A stretch of DNA of 26,251 nucleotides, taken from NCBI GenBank assembly GCA_910588125.1, contig CAJUPI010000044.1, positions 1 through 26,251 on the forward strand. The letters are read 5' to 3'. The position numbers and the translations under genes are program-made. The stretch comes from an uncultured Lachnospiraceae bacterium (lineage in GTDB: Bacteria; Bacillota; Clostridia; Lachnospirales; Lachnospiraceae). A model generated the notes under the pieces. The model was not told where the DNA came from. It worked only from the letters and a program-made list of their open reading frames with translations, and searched no databases. Positions 25,257 through 26,251 of the stretch are shown in pieces. Each line of letters begins with the position of its first letter. Position 1 is the stretch's first letter.

Positions 25257-25470
25257 GGTACGCTCTAGAGGAAAGAAGCCGCTGCAAGATAAGTCCCCTG
25301 CCATTTCCATATCCTGTGTTCGGACGGCCCACGTACATTCAGTCTGCCCTTAACGGACAAAGTCCGTCAACATCAGACAACATGTTCGTGGACAGCCGGA
25401 CACTGGATAAGAGAAATGGCAGGGGACTTATCTTGCAGCGGCTTCTTTCCTCCAGGGCTGAAATGTCCTG
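25257..25470 (+). repeat. hairpin D, type-2 core in type-1-like borders
   Basis: Arms 25265-25307 and 25413-25455 pair over 43 nt with one wobble. The enclosed 25308-25412 carries the same core as hairpin K, here on the plus strand, including TTAACGGACAAAGTCCGT. The inner arm sequence (TGCAAGATAAGTCCCC) is also shared with K, apart from paired changes; the outer arm is unrelated. Borders are GGTACGC (25257-25263) and GGGCTGA (25455-25461). It lies between the stop of the 25509-26006 gene and the guaB promoter, and fills most of that 379-bp gap. No protein gene is supported there. Confidence 0.87.
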
Positions 25471-25508
25471 TTTTTATGAATACTGCTCTGAGATGCAATT
25501 ATGCGTTC

Positions 25509-26006
25509 CTACTGGACTACCTTTCTGGGGGCTGTCTGGCGGAAGCATTGCAGCATCTTCTCATCTGGCTCGAAAATAATTTGGATCGTCTCTGAACCGG
25601 TGCGGACTATCGCGGTATAGGTCTTGGCTCCCGGAAGCTGAGAAGAAAAATCTCTGGCCTTGGGATTGGAAGACTGATAATCCTTAAGCACATGAGAATC
25701 TGACGGCGCAATCACCTGAATATCATCCATCTTTCCTTCCCACGCTTTTTTGCGCTTTGATTTCCCCAAAATCTTGTCTATAGACAATGTCTTTTCCACA
25801 TAAAGGTACTCAAATTCCACCCGGGAGTTGCGGTATAAAATATAACAGGCAAATCCGGACGCGAACATTAATATGATTCCGATTATGTTGGTGGTGAGCG
25901 CCAGAAAAACACAAAAAGCAGTGACGACGCCCATAACAATATTGACAATATTAGCATAAAACGGGATACGGCGTCTTACCAGACATTCGGCGTATGATTC
26001 ATTCAT
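25509..26006 (-). CDS. small membrane protein of unknown function (possibly DUF6106-like)
   Basis: A 165-residue protein with two closely spaced membrane segments (about 17-37 and 40-58), then a soluble domain of about 100 residues with EFEYLYVEKTLSIDKI and a C-terminal TGSETIQIIFEPDEKML. It resembles small uncharacterised proteins common in Lachnospiraceae; the DUF6106 label is a recollection, not a search result. ATG follows AAGGAG by about 10 nt. It sits between hairpin D and the half hairpin at the window end. Confidence 0.72.
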   Translation of the reverse strand: MNESYAECLVRRRIPFYANIVNIVMGVVTAFCVFLALTTNIIGIILMFASGFACYILYRNSRVEFEYLYVEKTLSIDKILGKSKRKKAWEGKMDDIQVIAPSDSHVLKDYQSSNPKARDFSSQLPGAKTYTAIVRTGSETIQIIFEPDEKMLQCFRQTAPRKVVQ

Positions 26007-26073
26007 AAGTGTTTGCTCCTTCTTCTTTGGGAGATTTATCGTTGCTCGTCAGACCAGGAACCTGATTTCTTCT

Positions 26074-26251
26074 CAATGTCATTAAGTTTAGTCCTGAGAA
26101 TGCTCAGCCATGGAAAAAGGAGCGGAAAGAGGCGGGAAATGGTCTGCCTCTTTTGACTTTGCAGGGATTTAGAAGTCCTTAAATCCCTGAGTTTTACCTT
26201 GAAACGAAAATCCACTCTGTCTGAGCGAAGCGAGTTAGGGGATTTTCGTTT
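26074..26251 (+). repeat. 5' half of a long type-1 hairpin element, cut by the window end
   Basis: From left: a flanking stem strand CAATGTCATTAAGTT (26074-26088), the border CTCAGCC (26103-26109), a 47-nt outer arm (26108-26154), the conserved GCAGGGATTT and AGAAGTCCTT (26161-26180), an inner stem strand (26181-26190), a third stem (26201-26213 with 26240-26251) and its loop with TGAGCG..AGCGAG. The missing return strand matches bases 1-127. Confidence 0.85.

Noticed and set aside
25142..25579. 145-codon plus-strand frame over hairpin D
   Set aside because: It begins in the guaB promoter, crosses the palindrome and the end of the antisense gene, and has no ribosome site.

Overview
This window looks like chromosomal DNA of an anaerobic Gram-positive bacterium, most likely a Lachnospiraceae-type member of the Clostridia. 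That placement is an inference from protein types and gene order (dgt-dnaG-rpoD-trmK, a cdaA-ybbR cluster, DarA, a flavodiiron protein, strong GGAGG ribosome sites), not from a marker-gene tree. I support 22 protein genes; 21 lie on the minus strand and only darA (7863-8198) is on the plus strand. I saw no rRNA, tRNA, transposase, phage gene or CRISPR array.

Layout on the minus strand, in transcription order. (1) 26006-25509: small membrane protein of unknown function. (2) 25054-23600: guaB with its own sigma-A promoter and a likely terminator. (3) 23290-17506: two membrane proteins of unknown function, cdaA (c-di-AMP synthase), ybbR/cdaR (its regulator), ptsH and ptsI (general PTS proteins), spaced like one operon. 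(4) 17377-8927: a Wzy-like membrane polymerase, a class I/II aminotransferase, a HisC-type aminotransferase, a YtvI/AI-2E permease, endonuclease III, a cysteine-rich FliB-like protein, a stand-alone receiver protein and a flavodiiron protein. (5) 7639-158: dgt, dnaG, rpoD, a hybrid histidine kinase and trmK, a macromolecular-synthesis operon with a sensor kinase lodged in it. darA encodes a c-di-AMP receptor and is divergent from dgt, so synthase and receptor of the same second messenger sit in one window.

The most interesting content is not coding. The larger intergenic gaps and both window ends hold a family of long hairpins. Stems are 40 to 65 bp and almost perfect. Their sequence differs between copies, while loops and border motifs are conserved (GGTACGCC on one side, GGCTGAG plus a GGACTAAA-like block on the other). 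Three hairpins stand side by side at 8253-8895, one at 25257-25470, and half a hairpin lies at each window end. Stem differences between two copies are largely compensated on the opposite arm, which points to selection or a copying process acting on the folded form. The last 178 bases and the first 127 bases fit together, base 26251 to base 1, as one complete hairpin with the same order of parts as the copy at 8634-8878. So the sequence is either circularised at this repeat (probably an assembly effect, given the housekeeping genes) or flanked by two near-identical copies. I do not recognise this hairpin family as a described element.
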